DNA of 64,000 nt, from NCBI GenBank assembly GCA_022410635.1, contig JAJVDF010000258.1:1567854-1631853 (forward strand). Reading direction: 5' to 3'. The notes under the pieces were generated by a model. It saw only the letters and a list, made by a program, of their open reading frames with translations. It was not told the origin of the DNA and made no database searches. This DNA is from Tretioscincus oriximinensis (lineage: Eukaryota; Chordata; Lepidosauria; Squamata; Gymnophthalmidae). The position numbers were made by a program, and so were the translations under genes. This document shows positions 48,080 through 59,587 of this stretch, one piece after another; positions within the stretch are counted from its first letter, which is position 1, and each line of letters opens with the position of its first letter.

Positions 48080-48810
48080 AGTTATAATCAAAATAGTATT
48101 CAATCTTGTTTTTCTGGCTCATATTTTCTATATCATCTTTTCCATGTTTCAAGTGTAATTTTTAAGGTGCCATATAAGCTATTCAGAAATTGAGAGTTGG
48201 GTTTCCACAGTTGTAAGTTTTTATTTCCTAATTTATGCGTTGCACATTCTATAATGACCCATTTTCTCTCAATTTGTTATTCTAATACCAATAATTTAAA
48301 TAATAAAGCCGCTTCATAGTATGAGTTTTGGCATTCCCCATCCCCCTAATTGATTTGGTGTATATAGATAATCCCTTTTTATTCTACTTTTCTAGATACC
48401 TTGAATCCAAGCCAATAATATAGTATCCTATTTTTTTAATGCTGACTTTGGAATTTGTTCTGGAAGTACTTGGAAACATATAATGCCTTGGGAAGCATCA
48501 TACTCTTATCATTCAAATTTTTGCAATCATACATAAAATCTTTTTCTTCCATTTTTTTAATATTATTTTTTATCAAATGCAAAAAGCATTGATATGGTTT
48601 TTTGATATCCTTACAATATTTTTCATAATAATTATTCCCAAATACTTCATTCTCTTAATTCCAACCTTTATATTTGTTTTAAGCTTAATTTATCTCTGTG
48701 AGGGACATAATTTCAGATTTTGAAAGATTTATTTTTAGTCTAGTATTGTTTTTAAAACAACTTATAATATTGTTTGACTCGTCTATCAGTACAGCGTTTG
48801 TAATAACTCA
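48080..48810 (-). pseudogene. L1-type LINE reverse transcriptase C-terminal region
   Basis: On the minus strand: LKINLSKSEIMSL (about 48745-48700), then YLGIII-like text (about 48650), MMLPKALYVSKYFQNKF (about 48510-48455), and FKVSRKVE...NSYYEAALLF (about 48420-48300). This is the order of the region after the YADD box in L1 ORF2. Several stops and frameshifts; the catalytic part and 3' end are missing. Confidence 0.65.
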
Positions 48811-49898
48811 AGAAAGTTTATCCTGATGTTTGCTTTAATATTTTTATTTTATCATAGCAGTATACACTTTGTGTGCCAAGAAAATACCGAAAATATGGCA
48901 TGGCATCCCTCCAGATCACCTAAGTGTCTTTATATTAAAATAATATTTTTCACAAGGAACCATACCAGTATTTCATTTTATTTTATCATCATTATTTCCA
49001 CATGTTTGTTTGTTTTTTTAGAATATAGGATGTGCCAACTATGAAACGTTTATGTACTTTGCTTGGCACTGCTCTTCGATTTCTCCATGGGCAGAATTAG
49101 CTTTATTTGAATGAGTTGCTCTGTATTTACAGCATTTACAGACTAAGGAACCAAAGGTCAATTGTGGCTTTAAGCACATTCAACATAATCCATACTTTTC
49201 TTTAATTATGAAATTGTTATATTGTTTTTGAAGACCAATTCTATCAATTTAGGTTGAAATTTTAAGCCTAGCTGTGTATCCTGCAGCACAGCCTTGCTTC
49301 TTTCATCTATCAAGCTTCTACTGTATTCTATAAAACAAGAAAGATAAACCATTTGGTTGACAAGGAACTGTAATTCAGTGATAGAGCAAACTACCTAGAA
49401 AGCAAAGAATTACTGGTTCAAAACCACTTCTATATTTCTGCAATAAGGGACCTCATGACTATACACTCAACCAGGAGTTGGTCATAATTCAGGGTGCATC
49501 AACATGTTTTTTTATACTTTCCTTATAATTATATGATGTGAATGCCACATAGTTCAGCAACATTCATGACATACTAGTGTAATGAAAGTGTATTTTAGAA
49601 AAACAATGTGAGAAAGCAGCTTTTGTTGCACTTTTNTTCAGTGTAGCGCAATATAATGCCCACACTGCCATTTTCATTACAGTCAGCATGCATTTGCAGT
49701 CACTGAAAAGAGCAACTGTGTATGTATGAATGGTACGAATCATGCACATCTGAGTATTTCATGCTGGTGAAGCACTCAGATACGCTGTGGCAGATATATC
49801 AGATATATCAAGTATAGCCTTCAGGTTGGAGAAACAAACAGGATTCTTCTAAATGAAAACATGTAAAGTTTTGCTTTCTCTTTCTGCTTGAGAATGCC
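48811..49898. other. Unassigned AT-rich sequence
   Basis: No gene or repeat recognised. Confidence 0.45.
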
Positions 49899-49905
49899 CA
49901 GAAGT

Positions 49906-50066
49906 TAGGCTGACCAGATGACCCCTGGTATTCCCTGAGGAAAAAAAAAAGGTTTTTTTTAAAAAAGATTTTTTNAAAAAAAATTTCCTCAGCAAAAACC
50001 ATGAGGAACTCCAAAACTGGGTTTCTAACACACACACACCCAAAAGGGGGTCATCTGGTCAGCCTA
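49906..50066. mobile_element. MITE of family T, short form
   Basis: 161 bp with ~20-bp inverted ends: TAGGCTGACCAGATGACCCC at the left and its complement GGGGTCATCTGGTCAGCCTA at the right. The 7-bp direct repeat CAGAAGT flanks it exactly (49899-49905 and 50067-50073). The interior is A/T runs plus TTTCCTCAGCAAAAACCATG, shared with the 526-bp element at 32711-33236. Non-coding. Confidence 0.9.
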
Positions 50067-50073
50067 CAGAAGT

Positions 50074-51267
50074 AATTGGTGGGACAGTGTATGAGCTATG
50101 GCCCAATTGAGCAGAGCTCGTCTTTTCTTCTTATGGGAAATAGAGAGGCAGCTTGTAATGTGTATGCTCCTCTAGCAAGTGCCCATTTTGCTGGCACATC
50201 AAAGTGTATTATTGAAATAGGTCCCTCAAAGACAGAAATAAATGTGAGTTTCAAGACAGGGCTGTCTGGATTTGGATAGCAGGAAGAGTCTAGCTGAAGC
50301 AGTTCAAGATAAGTAGGTGGAAAGACCCTTAGCTTTTTGGACAGTGATACTGTACAGAAGCCTTAATTCATTTTCAGAAACCACATTTTGATCCATTCCA
50401 AACAAGCCTTCATCCANTTCCTCACTCAGTGCAGTGATTTGGAGTGGCAGCTTCTATAAAAAATAGTAATTTCATATCAAAACAAATTCGAATTTAGTAC
50501 TAAGTGTGAACAGTGGGGTTCTGGNTGACACTGAATTGAAAGTTGAGAAATCTGATCTTGTACTAAAATCTTCTTTTCCATTATCCAACACAGCAATTTT
50601 TACTTCTGGAAAGATTGATTCATCAAATTATCATATTTTGATACAAAGATTTTTCAGTCTCAGAGCTTAGGAAAGGGGCTGATCAGTACCCTTCATTCTC
50701 CACTTTCCTCATGAATTCTTCAGTTTCCTCATATATGCCTGTCTCCCTCCCTCTCTTCATTTCTTTCTACACCCACTCCAAGAATAAATTGGAGGAAGTG
50801 GAGAGACTGCCAGACAGATCAGAGTTTAACCAAGCAGCTGTGCATGAGTTTGCTTGTTGCTTCTGCCAGATGCATCACCTCACAATGAAGAAGCCCCCTG
50901 CAATTCTTTTGTGATACTGAAAGAAGAAGCACACATAAGGCTCACAGGATTTCTTTCTGTCTCTCCAATACCTCCCAAGTTATTGGGGACCTGAAAGTAG
51001 AACAGTCTGCCACAAAAGAGGAGACAATGATGAGGGAAAAGAAATGTCTGAAGTGGCTTCCAGGTTTCTTTTTAAAGTCCTCCTAATTTGGGAGGAGGAA
51101 GCAGTTCCTGTTGATTGCTAACTTCACTGATCATTATTTTAGTTAATTCCATGAAAAATAAATAAAGATAAAAACGACTTCTAAGTTAGAGTGCATGGAT
51201 CTTTGTCTCTTCATTCTTCCATTTTCGGTTGCATGGGTCCTGATCAGAGGAATGTGGTGCAGGAAGT
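50074..51267. other. Unassigned sequence
   Basis: No gene or repeat recognised. Open frames of 60-67 codons at 50076 and 50711 carry no motif. Confidence 0.4.
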
Positions 51268-51468
51268 GAAGAAGAAGAAGAAGAAGAAGAAGAAGAAGAA
51301 GAAGAAGAAGAAGAAGAAGAAGAAGAAGAAGAAGAAGAAGAAGAAGAAGAAGAAGAAGAAGAAGAAGAAGAAGAAGAAGAAGAAGAAGAAGAAGAAGAAG
51401 AAGAAGAAGAAGAAGAAGAAGAAGAAGAAGAAGAAGAAGAAGAAGAAGAAGAAGAAGAAGAAGAAGAA
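51268..51468 (+). repeat. Uninterrupted (GAA)67
   Basis: 201 bases, 67 perfect GAA units with no interruption. The poly-Lys and poly-Leu open frames over it are artefacts. Confidence 0.98.
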
Positions 51469-51735
51469 CTGGGTTCTTATACCCCGCTTTTCTCACCTTT
51501 CAAAGGAACTCAAAGCGGCTTACAAGGACATATTTTGCCCGAAGGCTCACATTCTATCTTCCCCACCAGGCTATGGTGGTTCCCATGTATCTACTTGCAG
51601 TCAGTTGCAATTTCTTGCAATTCATGCTTTCGAATAGCTGGGTTGGCTAGAGCTACAGGCAAGTGGAAGGTGCTCACCCCTCCCCACTTCCAACACAGGG
51701 CTTCGAAACCCGATCTCCCAGGCGAGAGACGAATC
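51268..51735 (-). mobile_element. SINE family A with a giant (GAA)n tail
   Basis: On the plus strand: (GAA)n at 51268-51468, then CTGGGTTCTTATACCCCGCT, the body (CCACCAGGCTATGGTGGTTC, GCAATTTCTTGCAATTCATG) and the B box complement GGGCTTCGAAACCCG. The A-box end is missing beyond about 51735. The tail lies at the 3' end of the SINE, as in the other copies. Confidence 0.9.
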
Positions 51736-51773
51736 TAGTGTAGTTTGCAAAACGCATTTGGCCACTAACAGAG

Positions 51774-52091
51774 AAGAAGAAAAGGGAGGAGAAGGAGAAA
51801 AAATAGGAGAAGGAGGAGAATCTGGCATTTATACCCTGCTCTCAGTATACAAAGCGGCCTACCGAGTTAATTTTTATCCAGAGATTTAAATAAATTCTGT
51901 CTTCCCCAATAGATTAATAGTGATATTCATTAGTCTAATTGAAATGCAGATTAGAAATTACATTTATTTCAAATAGCTGAGTTGGCTAGAACTGCAGACT
52001 AGTAAAGGGTGCTCACTCCTCTCCAACATAAGGCTTAGAGACTGCATCTCCTAGTTGAGAGACCAACGTTTACAGACTGCGCTATGGATAG
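51774..52091 (-). mobile_element. SINE family A, older copy
   Basis: Reversed tail (GAAGAAGAAAAGGGAGGAG...), then CATTTATACCCTGCTCTCAG, AAATAGCTGAGTTGGCTAGA and TCTCCTAGTTGAGAGACC, ending with a decayed tRNA-like head (GCGCTATGGATAGC). It lies about 40 bases from the preceding SINE in the same orientation and is more diverged. Confidence 0.75.
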
Positions 52092-52491
52092 CATAACTCT
52101 CTTTGGGATTTCATGTTCATGAGGATATAACCTTTGAGTATTTGCATTCTTTTATAAAAAAAAAAAGAAAAGAGAGAAAATAGTGCCAATTNTTTCAAGG
52201 GCATAAGAGCTTCATATCTGGCTGATTTATGATTCTTGCAGCTTCCTCCAGATCAGGTGATATACTGTACTGCCTTAGCTCCCCATCTTCTCCCCCTCTT
52301 AGCTTTTTTAGTTGCTTCTATAAGGGGTTCTAGAACAGAGTAAGTCATATATTTCTAACTCACTATCTTTATAATACAAAAGAAGAAAGCTTGAATGCAG
52401 TTGACCTAAGTTTCCTGATGACTTTGTTTGCCCCAGTTTTGTGATTGTGGGTCAGAGATTTTTCAATGAGATAATTATTTTATATGTATGC
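52092..52491. other. Unassigned AT-rich sequence
   Basis: No gene or repeat recognised. Confidence 0.45.
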
Positions 52492-52618
52492 TAGTTATCT
52501 GAAGAAGTAGACATGCCTACGAAAGCTCATGACATCTACGATTTTCTTGTCAATCTCTGTTACAACCCCCATTCTGGACTTTCTGAACTAAGACTAACAC
52601 AGTTATTTCTCTGAAATC
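52492..52618 (+). repeat. Repeat C copy
   Basis: TTATCTGAAGAAGTAGACAT, GCCTACGAAAGCTCATG, GGACTTTCTGAACTAAGACT and AACACAGTTATTTCTCTGAA: the most complete single sense copy of the family. Confidence 0.75.
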
Positions 52619-52701
52619 GACTATGTGTAATGTATGTCTCCTTGGAAAACAAGAAAGCTGGACTAGAACTAGTTGATGGCCACCAATATTACATACCTGT
52701 C

Positions 52702-53158
52702 TGTGATGGTTTGATATCTCTTTAAGTATGTTTGCTGAGTCATGATAGGGAACAGCTGGTGAAAGGGAAAATAAAAAGAGAGTGAGAAAGAGAGGATGGA
52801 GGGGATGGTTTGGAGGCAAGAGAGTGCCACGAGAAGGTGAGAAGAGGAGTGGAAGACAAGGAGCTGCCGTGGATGGGATGGAAGCCGGAAAAGGACAAAG
52901 GGTATGTCAATGTATCGGCTAGGCCCATCAAGAGGGAAGGTGTAAGCTGGGTGAAGAATCCAACCCGACTACCCCAAGAGGAGTGGGAGTATAATTAATG
53001 GACTTTGTTGTAAATATTGTAAATATAGAGAGCACCAAGCAACACCTACACTGCCTACTGTAAATAAACTCAATTGCACTCCATAAATCTGGATGGTCTA
53101 TTCTCTCTTTCCACTGAGCAACTCACCAGCTTTGGGAAATGTAAATGAACCCATGACA
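52702..53158 (+). mobile_element. Solo LTR with 5-bp target duplication
   Basis: 457 bp running from TGTGATGG to CCATGACA (near-inverted ends), flanked by CTGTC on both sides (52697-52701 and 53159-53163). A purine-rich 5' half (about 52760-52870) and AATAAA at 53063-53068 followed by a pyrimidine-rich block fit U3-R-U5 order. No internal retroelement sequence remains, as after recombination between two LTRs. The family (gypsy-like or endogenous retrovirus) cannot be told from the LTR alone. Small open frames inside are not genes. Confidence 0.8.
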
Positions 53159-53163
53159 CTGTC

Positions 53164-54206
53164 ATAACGGAAATGTCTTAATCGGCATGTATATTTCATT
53201 GTCTAAAGAAATATATGATACTACATTAGGGAACAAGTTTCTGGCCAATACTGCAATGAATCAATACTGCAATAAATCTTCCAAAATCAATAGATTGTAT
53301 TTTATAACTTTCAGACCTTACATTTTAACTAGTTCATTTTGTTTTAATTAATCAAAAACATGAACCTTTAAAAAAGGTCTGTTGCTTGTTCTTGATCTCA
53401 ACTCTGGACCCAGAGATAAAAATAGCTTTGAAATGTTTTTCCTTCATATTCAAACCAATATTTCTTTCCAGATTGGCTCTTTGTTTAAAAAGAAAGAAAA
53501 AAAACGCTGAACTGCAGATGATCATTTTCACATAGCAATAAAATATTACTTGGAAAAAATGTAAACATAAAGGATGGCAGCCATCTGTTGTTTTAAAATC
53601 TTGAAATTTATTTAATTGTAGCTTCTTTCTGAATAAATGTGCCTTAGGAAGCATGTGGATGCTCCATTTATCAAATGAAAATAGCTTAATTTCTGAATGA
53701 AAACCAAATACCATAAAACAATATTGTTATTAGCAACTGTTATTACCAATTTCTAATAACAATTGGTCATAACAATTTATTAGAATGAAAAGCTCTCTAT
53801 AGCTTTTGTACATGATGGAGAAAGGGATCCAATTACTCTGTGGGGTTTAATAGCATTGATATACTGTTTTACTGTCTCTAGCTTGACAACAAGAGTCACT
53901 ATTTTAAATTAAGTACACCCTACTTGGAGGACTGTTTCCTTTCAGCAGATTTTTCATATCCATTCCAGAACAGGATACTATTAAAATATATATGCTATAT
54001 GTAAGGGTGATCTTTAAAGTATTGGGTCTGTGGATGATGCCCTAGGCAACAGGGCTTAGGCTAACTTGGTCAATGCATTGGTGTTCCTTCACTTTATGAG
54101 TTCCTGGACTTGGAAGTATCCAGTATAAAAAAGAAATAAGATCTTCATTAAATAGAAACAAACTTTATTAATCTCAGTTGTAACTTTTTTTTTCATTTTT
54201 TTGTCA
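53164..54206. other. Unassigned AT-rich sequence
   Basis: No gene recognised. The 120-codon minus-strand frame at 53352-53714 is AT-driven and carries no motif. Confidence 0.4.
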
Positions 54207-54430
54207 ATTTCAGAGAAATAGCCATGTTAGTCCAGTAGAAAGTTCAGCAAAGGGGCCAGTAGCACTTTGAAACAAACAGGGGAAAAGTGGGTGGCATAAG
54301 CTTTCGTAGACACGTCTACTCCTTCAGATGATGAAGAAGAAGTAGATATGTCTACGAAACCTTATGCCACCCACTTTTCTCCTGTTAGTNTCAAAGTGCT
54401 ACTGGTCCCTTTGCTGGACTTTCATTTTCT
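54207..54430. repeat. Two repeat C copies head to head (inverted pair)
   Basis: 54207-54325 is a reverse copy (AATTTCAGAGAAATAGCC... GACACGTCTACTCCTTCAGA) and 54340-54430 is a sense copy (GAAGTAGATATGTCTACGAA... GTCCCTTTGCTGGACTTTC). Their inner ~75 bases pair as a hairpin: GTGGGTGGCATAAG at the left and CTTATGCCACCCAC at the right. Confidence 0.8.
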
Positions 54431-54599
54431 TGGACAGACACCTGTCTTCCTTCACAGGGGCTATAGTTCAACATTCTCATAAAATCACTGCTAGTGGTTG
54501 GTCTTCCCTATCTCAGAATATCCCATAACAATATCTGAAGTTATAGAANAAATAATGAAGAAATATCTATCTTCTCTGGCCAGATTTGCTTGAATACAT

Positions 54600-55560
54600 C
54601 AATCTGCGGCAAATATTCTATTTAGCCCTATAACATCTTACTTGCCTATTGGTTAGAGGAACTTGCCAACAACCAATAACTTACAGTTCACCCCTTTTCA
54701 GTTTAATTCTACGATCTCAGACCACCAAACTTAAATATTTTGCATTGATTTAACCATATAACATTTTGAGTCTATGATATTTTTATGAGTGCTGTAAGGG
54801 TTCTCAAATTTTCTTAAGTAGGTCAAGGAAAGGTGTCTTAATCCCTTCAGGATTAATCCATCCATTTTTGAAAAGTAGTTGGCATATTCTTCAATTGGAA
54901 TAATATCACTGGATGTGTAATGCAAAAACATTTTACTCCCAATTTTGTGGATATATGGAACCTTTTAGGAACTCTGAATTAAATCCAAACTGGAGAAAAA
55001 AGTTACTTTCCATCTTTTCCACTAAATCCTTCAACCATTGCACAATAATCAAGTTTACTATGTTTAATTTCCTATAATCCACATTGAAACAGATAAAGCT
55101 ATTCAGTTTTCCTACGAGCACAATCAATGACATCCACACATCTTTGATTATACAATAACAACGTTTCCTTCATCATTTCTTTCTTTTCAGTGCACTTGGC
55201 AAACTTTTCCATACTCTGCAATAGGTCCAACATTCCCAGTTTGATTATGATTAATGTGCCTCATTTGAATACCCTTCTTATTTCACCCTCCCTGTATGCA
55301 GGAAAACATGCCTGCTTAACAGGCTTTCCAGCTTACTTGTTTGCTTTTCTTGAGAGGTGGTTCTATATAGACACTTTGTACATCACAACTTGGTCACTGT
55401 CTCCTTCCCAAAAAGTCATAACATTTTAATCAGGAATAGCATAGGAAACAAAATTTTCCCTTCATGATTTGGCTTATCATTTTGTTGTTGCATAATTTTG
55501 GTGGCACCCTCACCCAAATCCACAATGTGGTTAAGTTTATTCACAGATTCCCATACTACA
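54600..55560 (-). pseudogene. Ty3/gypsy-like pol remnant
   Basis: The minus-strand frame 54933-55139 reads SLIVLVGKLNSF and CFNVDYRKLN, then LKDLVEKMES and FGFNSEFLKG. SPIVLVxKKDGxxRxCVDYRxLN followed by DLVEKL is the start of the gypsy reverse transcriptase. Flanking sequence on both sides appears to belong to the same decayed element. An ~85-bp stretch (TCACAGGGGCTATAGTTCA..., about 54456-54540) is repeated in diverged form at 55605-55690 in the same direction and may be part of it. The YxDD box was not found. Non-functional. Confidence 0.6.
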
Positions 55561-55810
55561 CAGGGTCTAGTTTGTGCTCTCTCACTGGGTCCAATGTTTT
55601 CACTTCACAGGGGTTACAGTTCAGCTCCTTCATATAAGATCTATTAGTTGGTTTCTCCCTAACACAAAATATCCCAGAGTCGTATCTGGTTTGGCCGCAA
55701 CCCTCCCAGGTTCAGAGGAGGTAAGTGTGCCTATTACACATGCATCCTTCTTGGGCACACTAATATGCTCTATGTGCAGATGTGTGGCTGCTAGTATGAT
55801 TTTAATGCAG

Positions 55811-56200
55811 TAGACAACAAACAAGAAGACTCCACATGGCTGCTGGAAAAAATGTATTAAAGACTACGAAATATAATAATGCCGGGTAACAAATCAAAAT
55901 GGGCACTATCTCCGCCCGGTTATGTAGAGATTTCGGTGAACTTCTTCAGGCCCCAAAAAAGACTCAGCCAAGGTTACNTTTTACAAGAAGTACGTTAATA
56001 TGAAGGTAAAATGCTCCANCGAGACAAGATTCAGAGAAGTTTTGTAAGTGTTTTCAATGGTGGTTAAAACTTCACTGAAATCTCTACATAACTGGGCAGA
56101 GATAGCCCCCATTCTGATTTATTACCTGGCATTATTATTTTTCGTAGTGTTCAATATATTTTTTCCAGCAGCCATGTGGTGTCTTCTTGTTTCTTGCCTA
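55811..56200. mobile_element. 390-bp MITE with 130-bp inverted repeats
   Basis: Bases 55811-55940 pair with 56071-56200 in inverted orientation over the full 130 bp, about 15 mismatches by eye (near 88 percent) and no net indel. Ends read TAGACAACAAACAAGAAGAC and its near complement. The 130-bp centre is unrelated to the arms and non-coding. No clear target duplication. It has the build of a foldback or MITE element of unknown superfamily. Confidence 0.85.
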
Positions 56201-57205
56201 TTGCCNTTGCTGGCACTATTGACTTCATTGTTCAGTATGATTTTAATATTACTACACAAGTAGAATAATGTGCTGTACTGGTAGAATGCTTTAGAGGGCT
56301 GTTATAACATACTGGATGTGTTCTCATGCAAACAACTCTAAAATGAATTACAGAGCCTGTGCAAATAGGGCATAATAGGGTATCACTCAGTTTCAGCTCC
56401 TTTGGCACAAATGCAATAATTAGATGTGGCTATTAGACATTGACCTGGCTATCTCCTCAAACTGGAGTTTGGTTGTGAGGCAAATAAACAGTATCACCAC
56501 CTACTCTCTGACCTGTCCTTTGGCAGGCTTAAAGGAATTTGTAGATGTTGCCTTGCTCATCAGTGTTGGTGTGGTAATGAAAGATGCAGTCTGACAGATT
56601 TATGAATTCCCCTTTCTGTTTATAGATTATAGAAGCATTCTGGAATATTGCATGGTAATTCTAAATCACCTGTCTGGAATATCATCCATGACAAGAATAA
56701 GAAAATGGCTCAGAATTGCAAATGCCATTTATGAAGCCACTCAGACATTTTTAAAAGAATATTTGAAAAAGCAATGGTTGACTACAAACACAAACTGCAT
56801 TATGTTCTTGACAGAATGATGTTATGAAAAGTATAATGCATTTATGCTTTATAAATTAAACGTAAAAAAATCCAGAAAAGATATAATGTAAAAGGACCAA
56901 ACATATGTTGCCATTGGTTAGCAAAATAACACAGCAATGTCTAATAATAATTTTAGGAGAATTATATTCATATATATTATCATCCAAGTGTCCAGCACAT
57001 AAGGTCTTATTTATATGAGGAAAAGAAATACAGTACTTCTGCTACCATGTTCAGTGCTCTTATTATTCAGGTCTATTAGATTATTTAAAGTCAGATGGAT
57101 TAGTGGGGGAATTAACCTGCAATTAGTGTGCATGGGAAAAATGCATCTTTCCTGGAGACTAGATTTTAATCACTTCCCTATGGGTACTGTTCTGACACAT
57201 ACTTG
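56201..57205. other. Unassigned AT-rich sequence
   Basis: No gene or repeat recognised. Confidence 0.45.
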
Positions 57206-57285
57206 TTAGTCCTGAAGAAATGGGCTAAAGCAGGAAAAACACATTTTGGCCCAGTTCTTCAGGACCAAAGATAGATTAAAAACTG
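57206..57285. repeat. Repeat G hairpin
   Basis: AGTCCTGAAGAAATGGGC pairs with GCCCAGTTCTTCAGGAC across a ~22-base loop. Related sequence at 33325-33392 keeps both arms. Confidence 0.55.
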
Positions 57286-58753
57286 AAGATGTAGAATATA
57301 GAAGTTGTTCTAATAATGGTTGTGGGCAAACTGCAATCCCTCCAAAGAAGTTGCAGCATTGCTAAGAAGTTATTGGTGAAATTTGCAGCTGTGGGCAATG
57401 TGGAGTCAAGCTTATTTTAAAAATAATAGCAAATGAGCCTTTTATCCTTCGGTAAAGTTAGTGCTGACATATCTATGAAGTTACAGAGACTGGGATATAA
57501 CAAGCATTTCCTTTTGAAAAATGTACACTAAAGTGCACAATGATACATAAAATCCAAAATGGCTGAAATCTGCACTTTTCCCTAAAATGTTGTTTTTTTA
57601 AAGAATTTTTAAAAGAGACAGTGAAGAACTCTACTTTAGTGTACACATGCACACAAAATAAAAACTAGACAAGGTATATTATTATGTATCCACTTTTTAT
57701 GAGGGGGAAGGGAGATAAATGGAGCTGAAGGCCATTGTTGATTGGAACTCAGCTAAGGGGACCATCAACAGGCATCATGAACATTAATAGAATAAAAGTG
57801 AAAGTTTATGATCCATGGCAAATTGCCTTTGGGCTTTAAGGTACAGATAAACTGCTATTACAGAGACGTGTGTAATATACCATTCAGTTGAACTCCATTT
57901 CACAAAATTAGAAGGAGTGATTCTTGAAAGATGAGGTGCTTTTATAAGTACAAAACACTGATGTTGCTAAAGCCCTTTCAAACTGGGACTGAGTGATCTA
58001 TTGGCGAATGATGTGTGCAGAGCCGAATAAAATGGCCTTTTGTAGCTGACAGATAGTGAGTTTGTCAGCACCGATTGTTTTTAAGTGCCGACCCAGTGTG
58101 ACGAACANACATTAATAGTGTTTATTTATATAGTGCTAACTACGCACTTAGCACTGTGTATAGCATATTAAAATACAAAATATAAAACACAATATTAAAA
58201 GCAACAAAAAAAGAGCAAAAATTAATAACAAATTAAGATATAGATATACTGTTTGCAAGAGGGTTGTTACAGAGACCTGCCAAAAGCTCTAGTGAAGAAG
58301 GAATTTTTTAGTTGAGATTTGAAAGATTCCAGTGAAAGACAAGAGCAAAAATTGGTAGAAAGTAAATTCTCACTTCTCAGACTTCCTTCTGATCCAATTC
58401 TCTCAGCCATTTGATTAATTTCTAGTTCCTCTATAGTCCAGAGCAAATTTTCTCATCCTTCTGAAGGAGTCTTTTTTCACAGTAGTAAACATAATGGCCA
58501 TTTGAATTAAATCCATTTATTTCAGTTCATTTTAATTCACTGACTCCCAAGATAACAATGTTTAGTTTTAGCATTTTATGCTTGACCACATTCAGTTTAC
58601 CTTGGTTCATAGATCTTACATTCTGGGGGTCTAGAGTATGAAATACTGTATGAAATATTGGACTTTTCTTCTGTTGCCTATAGTTGAGTGCTCTTTTAGT
58701 TATGGCTCAGCCACTTCACTCTATTTGGAGAAATTCACAATTGTTTTCATTAG
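57286..58753. other. Unassigned sequence; possible old repeat at 58110-58400
   Basis: GTGTTTATTTATATAGTGCT followed by CACTTAGCACTGTGTATAGC and an A-rich stretch resembles a common vertebrate repeat ending in a TTTATATAGCGC motif. Class not resolved. No gene found. Confidence 0.35.
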
Positions 58754-58761
58754 GCTATAGC

Positions 58762-59587
58762 CCTTTTTTTGCCCAGGTTCATTTGGATATTTGCAACATC
58801 ACTCAAAAGCCATAACCTTCCTCCACCAGAGGCTTCATCCTCCACCAGACCCTGGCCTGTTGAATCACAGTCTCCTTCCAGCCCCTTGTTTCCTCCTTCC
58901 CTCCTCCCCACAGTTGCCCCTTAGGCTTCCTGCCTGCTCTGCCACCAGGAGTGAGTCCTGGAATAGCAACCAAAGGNGTCTGTTGGCTGGTACCCTGGAA
59001 ATGGCATCCTCTCTTGCTATGCCCCTTGCCTCTGCTTGACNTTCAGGGGCTGCAGCAGAAAAAGCCAATGAAGCTAACTAGGCAGCTCTGAATGCAGCAG
59101 TGGCCTTTCCCATGCCTCCTCACTGAACAGCATGCACCCAGGAGATCTTCTGCTGCCCATGGGGATGTGCTTCTCTCGAGCTTTCACAGAAAGCCAAGAA
59201 AGTGGGAGAGCAAAGCAGCTGCAGCTGTCACATCAATGCCTCATGCTTGCTCCCAGCAACAGCAGCAGTGAAGAGAGTGTGCAGATGATGACAGCANCAA
59301 CCATCTTTCCCTGTGCCACCATAAGTCCAGCGGCAGGGCTGCTGGAATAACAGCAGCTTCCTGCTTCAGTCCAAATCCTGTGCTATCAGTGATGGGACCA
59401 AGCATGAGCATAGGTGGGGGTTTGGACAAAAAGCAAGAAGCAACTGATACTTCAAGCCAGAGTAACGGGGGGTGGGGGGGTGGGTTAGGGTTAGGGTTAT
59501 AAGCATCTGTGGGCCATATCAAAGCGCTTTGCAGGCCTCATCAAAAGGCTCTGCAGGCTGGATTCAGCCCACAGTTTCCCCATCCCT
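58762..59587. other. GC-rich block flanked by an 8-bp direct repeat
   Basis: An 826-bp block much richer in GC than its surroundings lies between two copies of GCTATAGC (58754-58761 and 59588-59595). The right end GGCTGGATTCAGCCCACAG then TTTCCCCATCCCT resembles the end of hAT-type elements, which make 8-bp duplications. The left end does not mirror it. The open frames within (58791-59039, 59132-59350, 59241-59522) have no recognised product. Contains TTAGGG repeats at 59482-59499. Confidence 0.4.
59482..59499 (+). repeat. Short telomere-like TTAGGG tract
   Basis: GGGTTAGGGTTAGGGTTA directly follows a G-rich run (GGGGGGTGGGGGGGT). Too short for a telomere; an interstitial tract. Confidence 0.8.

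Noticed and set aside
51143..51637. Open frames of 117 and 148 codons with poly-Leu and poly-Lys
   Set aside because: Read through the (GAA)67 tract of a SINE.
53352..53714. 120-codon minus-strand frame
   Set aside because: AT-rich composition, no domain, no splice or promoter support.
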